A stretch of 64,000 bases of DNA from PALSA-350 sp963794165 (lineage in GTDB: Bacteria > Acidobacteriota > Terriglobia > Terriglobales > Acidobacteriaceae). The DNA lies in assembly GCA_963794165.1 (NCBI GenBank), contig CAWCCT010000014.1, forward strand, positions 1 through 64,000, given 5' to 3'. This document shows positions 60,807 through 64,000 of this stretch, one piece after another (position 1 is the stretch's first letter; each line of letters starts with the position of its first letter). The notes beneath the pieces were generated by a model. That model was not told the origin of the DNA and ran no database searches. It saw nothing but the letters and a program-made list of their open reading frames with translations. The position numbers were made by a program, and so were the translations under genes.

Positions 60807-62852
60807 ATGGTCTCGACCGCCTGGATCCTTCGTTTTCTGTGGTTGATTCCGGCACTTCCCATCCTGGCTGCCGGGATCGGTGCGCTGCTTAAGCGGAGCC
60901 AGCGCCGACTGGCGGCATCGGTCGCCATTGCGTCTATCAGTGTTTCATTTGTGCTGGCGGTGGTTGCTTTTGGTCATCTATTACCTCAGCCGCAGCGACT
61001 ATTCTTCAACTTTCCATGGATGCAGTTTGGATCTGAGTGGCTAAAGCTGGGCTGGATGTTGGATCCGCTGGCAGCGGCCATGCTGGTGATGGTGACCTTT
61101 GTTGGGCTGCTGATCTTCATTTACAGCGCAGCGTACATGCACCACGACGAAAACTTTGCCCGCTTTTTCTGCTTCCTCTCCCTTTTTGCTGGAGCGATGC
61201 TTGGCCTGTTGATCGCCAATAGCTTGCTGCTGCTGTTTATGTGCTGGGAGGTAGTCGGCCTGACCTCGTACCTGTTGATTGGTTTCTGGTATGAAAGGCG
61301 GGCGGCGGCAGCAGCGGCCAAGAAGGCGTTCATCACCACGCGCATCGGCGACCTGGGTCTGCTGCTGGGTATGGTGTGGCTTTACGGGCAAACAGGCACG
61401 CTTCTTTTTTACGACCATGGCGCAGGATGCATGGAGCACGGCGCGCTCTCCCATCTGGGCGCACCAGTTGCAACCGGGATCGCGCTGCTGATCTTCTGCG
61501 GAGCGGTGGGCAAATCGGGGCAGCTGCCGCTGCATGTCTGGCTGCCGGACGCGATGGAGGGCCCGACGCCAGTAAGCGCCCTGATTCACGCCGCGACGAT
61601 GGTGGCCGCAGGCGTGTACTTGGTAGCGCGAGTCTACCCTCTCATGAGCATTACGGCCACGGCGCTCGAGGTGGTGACCTGGGTGGGCGCTCTTACTGCG
61701 ATCTTCGCTGCCGTGGTGGCGGTAGCGCAGGATGATATCAAGCGAATTCTGGCTTACTCCACCATCTCACAGCTCGGATACATGATGATGGGCATTGGCG
61801 TCGGCGGGGTGGCAGTGGGGATTTTCCACCTCATCGCCCATGCGTTTTTCAAAGCGCTGCTGTTTCTTGGCGCTGGTTCGGTCATCCACGGCTTGGTTGG
61901 GGAGCAGGACATTCGCGAGATGGGAGGCGTCCGCAAGTGGATGCCGGTGACTTTTGCAACCTACGCGGTGGGCACGCTGGCGCTGTGCGGGTTCCCTCTA
62001 TTCTTCTCCGGCTTTTGGAGCAAAGATGCCATCCTGCACTCTGCCTACGGGTGGAACGTTTCACGGGTGCCGTTTTATCTAGGCGCGATCGGCGCGCTGC
62101 TCACGGCCTTCTACATGACCCGCCAGGTCTGCTACGTCTTTTTCGGCAGGCGGCGCAGAGGTCCAGTGCCGGACCCGGTTGTACCCGCGGAGACCGCGGC
62201 TTCCGATCCGTATGAGGCTGCGCACGAGAGTCCGGCTGCGATGACCACGCCCCTGGTATTGCTGGCTGGTCTGGCCGTGTTGCTGGGATTTATTGGAACC
62301 CCGGCGTGGCCATGGCTGCAGGCGTTCCTGGAGATGCGGCCTACTGGCGTGGACTTCGGCCGGCTGGCGGAAAACGGACTTGTTCCCCTGATGCTGGCCT
62401 CGTCGTTGCTGGTGTTCGCCGGGCTGGGGCTGGGTTGGTGGATGTATGGACGCAAGCAGATCAAACATGCCGGGGATATGGATGCTGTGGAGCAGTTGCA
62501 GCCGGCGCTCTTCCACGCGCTGCACAAAGGCTTGTTCGTGGACCAGATTTATGCGGAGACAGTGGTGCGGTTGGCATGGTGGATCGCACTTGTAGCTAAC
62601 TGGCTGGAGCGCTGGGTCTGGAGCGGCATCCCGCCGGTGGTGTCGGCGGTGACCAAGGGGTTCGGATGGCTCGATCTCTCGCTCGATCGTTGGGTGGTGA
62701 ACAAGGGATTCGACGAAGGATGTAACGGCGTGGCGGACGGCGGACGCCTGCTGGCGCGGCTACAAGATGGGCGCATCCAGAATTATCTGCGGCTACTGGC
62801 GGCTGCGGTGGCAGCCCTGGCTTTCTTTCTGCTGCTAGGACACAGAGGATGA
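60807..62852 (+). CDS. nuoL: NADH-quinone oxidoreductase subunit L
   Basis: 681 residues. The antiporter-like core shows 'CWEVVGLTSYLLIGFWYERR' (key Glu), 'KSGQLPLHVWLPDAMEGPTP' with the conserved Lys, and 'HAATMVAAGVYLVARVYPLM'. The C-terminal 200 residues contain the long lateral helix and 'QIYAETVVRLAWWIALVANW'. Proton pumping subunit at the distal end of the arm. ATGA overlap with nuoM. Confidence 0.95.
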   Translation: MVSTAWILRFLWLIPALPILAAGIGALLKRSQRRLAASVAIASISVSFVLAVVAFGHLLPQPQRLFFNFPWMQFGSEWLKLGWMLDPLAAAMLVMVTFVGLLIFIYSAAYMHHDENFARFFCFLSLFAGAMLGLLIANSLLLLFMCWEVVGLTSYLLIGFWYERRAAAAAAKKAFITTRIGDLGLLLGMVWLYGQTGTLLFYDHGAGCMEHGALSHLGAPVATGIALLIFCGAVGKSGQLPLHVWLPDAMEGPTPVSALIHAATMVAAGVYLVARVYPLMSITATALEVVTWVGALTAIFAAVVAVAQDDIKRILAYSTISQLGYMMMGIGVGGVAVGIFHLIAHAFFKALLFLGAGSVIHGLVGEQDIREMGGVRKWMPVTFATYAVGTLALCGFPLFFSGFWSKDAILHSAYGWNVSRVPFYLGAIGALLTAFYMTRQVCYVFFGRRRRGPVPDPVVPAETAASDPYEAAHESPAAMTTPLVLLAGLAVLLGFIGTPAWPWLQAFLEMRPTGVDFGRLAENGLVPLMLASSLLVFAGLGLGWWMYGRKQIKHAGDMDAVEQLQPALFHALHKGLFVDQIYAETVVRLAWWIALVANWLERWVWSGIPPVVSAVTKGFGWLDLSLDRWVVNKGFDEGCNGVADGGRLLARLQDGRIQNYLRLLAAAVAALAFFLLLGHRG

Positions 62853-64000
62853 GCAGCAACTTGCCCCTGGTGACCTGGCTTACCTTGCTTCCTTTTCTGG
62901 GCGGAATTGCGGTGCTGCTGCTGGGCCGAACCGGCCGAGGTGCCGCACGGCTGACGGCCATGGCTTTTGCTACCGCGGCGGTTGCGTACACGATAGTGCT
63001 ATGGTGCAGGTTTCAACCTGCAATGCCGGGCATGCAACTGCAGGAAGTACACCGCTGGGAGCCTGACATTGGATTGGCGTACCACGTCGGCTTGGATGGC
63101 CTGAGCCTGCTAATGCTGGCCGTCTCCTCCGTCGTCGTGCTCATGGCGGTCGCCGCCTCCTGGAACAATGCGAAACAAGGGCCGGCGTACTTTTCTTTCC
63201 TCCTCTTTCTTGAGACGGGGCTCTTCGGAACCTTTACGGCGCTGAACTTTCTCCATTGGTTTTTGTATTGGGAGCTGAGCCTGATTCCAGCGTTTTTCCT
63301 GATTCGTATCTGGGGCGGCCCAGGACGCGCGCGGGCAGCGACCCAGTTCTTTGTTTACACCATGGTGGGCAGCATAGCTTTGCTGCTTTCGTTTCTGGCA
63401 CTCTTCCTGGCCAGCGGCAGCTTTGATTTTGTGGAGCTGACGCAGATGGCGCAGACAGGCCAGTTGGCAGCCGCGATTGGGCAGAATCTGCACTGGAGCC
63501 AGTGGGACAGCAACCACATCACCATGTTTCTGTTTTGCGGCGCGTTCCTGGGATTTGCGGTCAAGACACCGGTGGTGCCGTTTCACGGGTGGCTCGCTTC
63601 TGCCTATGCAGAAGCTGCGCCAGAGACAACCATGGTCCTGACCGGCGCCTTGTCAAAGATGGGCGTGTACGGGTTTCTGAGGATTTTGCTGCCTATTTTC
63701 CCGGAGCAGATGTGGCGTGTGCGGATCGTTCTTCTCTGGTTGGCCATCGCCAGCATCGTGCTGCCCGCGTTCACTGCCTGGGCGCAAACCGACTTGAAGA
63801 GAATGTTTGCCTACTCTTCGATCAACCACCTGGGATACTGCGTTCTGGGCATCGTCGCGGTGGCGGGATTTACCGGAGCGGATGCCGCCCAGGTGAGCGA
63901 AAAGGCGGCGGCGTTCACGGGCGTGATGCTGCAGTTGTTTAGCCACGCGGTCACCGCGGCGGCGGTCTTTTGGTTTCTGGCGCTGCTCGAAAGACGAAGT
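62849..64000 (+). CDS. nuoM: NADH-quinone oxidoreductase subunit M, N-terminal part (3' end outside window)
   Basis: Begins ATGAGCAGC overlapping nuoL's stop and stays open for 384 codons to the last base of the window. 'LDGLSLLMLAVSSVVVLMAV', 'FLHWFLYWELSLIPAFFLIR' (conserved Glu), 'FAVKTPVVPFHGWLASAYAE' (conserved Lys) and 'LTGALSKMGVYGFLRILLP' are NuoM motifs. About three quarters of the expected length is visible. nuoN would be expected next. Confidence 0.95.
   Translation, partial: MSSNLPLVTWLTLLPFLGGIAVLLLGRTGRGAARLTAMAFATAAVAYTIVLWCRFQPAMPGMQLQEVHRWEPDIGLAYHVGLDGLSLLMLAVSSVVVLMAVAASWNNAKQGPAYFSFLLFLETGLFGTFTALNFLHWFLYWELSLIPAFFLIRIWGGPGRARAATQFFVYTMVGSIALLLSFLALFLASGSFDFVELTQMAQTGQLAAAIGQNLHWSQWDSNHITMFLFCGAFLGFAVKTPVVPFHGWLASAYAEAAPETTMVLTGALSKMGVYGFLRILLPIFPEQMWRVRIVLLWLAIASIVLPAFTAWAQTDLKRMFAYSSINHLGYCVLGIVAVAGFTGADAAQVSEKAAAFTGVMLQLFSHAVTAAAVFWFLALLERRS

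Overview
The window looks like a chromosomal stretch from an acidobacterium, probably class Terriglobia. The evidence is three very large Oar-like TonB-dependent receptors that each begin with a carboxypeptidase-regulatory domain, a VWFA-related protein of the type described from Acidobacteria, a DUF5666 protein, DUF5054 and CehA/McbA-type secreted enzymes, and a GC-rich background sprinkled with short intergenic REP-like repeats. No rRNA gene, phage, insertion sequence, transposase or CRISPR array was seen. The assignment rests on gene content only.

Layout. 0-5 kb: the 3' end of an Lhr-type helicase gene, a membrane-anchored rhodanese, a secreted DUF1259 protein, a 56-codon DUF5522 protein and a twice-frameshifted zinc-type oxidoreductase. 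5-11.4 kb: a minus-strand operon of DUF5666 protein, a receptor with a glycine-rich tract, and a VWFA protein. 11.5-24 kb: housekeeping and stress genes, namely a VIT1/CCC1 transporter, ergothioneine genes egtB-egtD, a GH27 alpha-galactosidase, an M61 peptidase, a ferritin-fused VIT1 (MbfA type), murQ, a LolA-like secreted protein and gnd. 24-45.6 kb: an accessory catabolic region. It has a sulfatase-fold/TPR protein, a MetX-like hydrolase, a receptor divergent from a FadR-type regulator with two shared palindromes between them, and then three CehA/McbA-like metallohydrolase genes (one frameshifted) interleaved with a secreted esterase, a Tat-exported DUF5054 (GH38-like) protein and a GMC oxidoreductase carrying a ferredoxin-like Cys motif. 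45.6-52 kb: small unknown genes, a tRNA with CAT anticodon (probably Ile2), an Old Yellow Enzyme remnant and a third receptor.

52.2-64 kb: korB and korA (2-oxoacid:ferredoxin oxidoreductase) transcribed away from a compact nuoABCD-IHJKLM operon that has no nuoE, nuoF or nuoG. The likely reading is a complex I without its NADH-oxidising module, possibly fed by reduced ferredoxin from KorAB or a similar donor. A 188-bp inverted pair of palindromes (REPIN-like) lies between the two units. nuoM runs off the window end.

The best candidates for something under-described are the CehA/McbA-esterase-DUF5054-GMC locus with its regulator, and the KorAB/11-subunit-type complex I neighbourhood. Several REP-like repeat families are dispersed through the window, and some touch gene ends or starts (gnd stop, nuoI ribosome-binding site).
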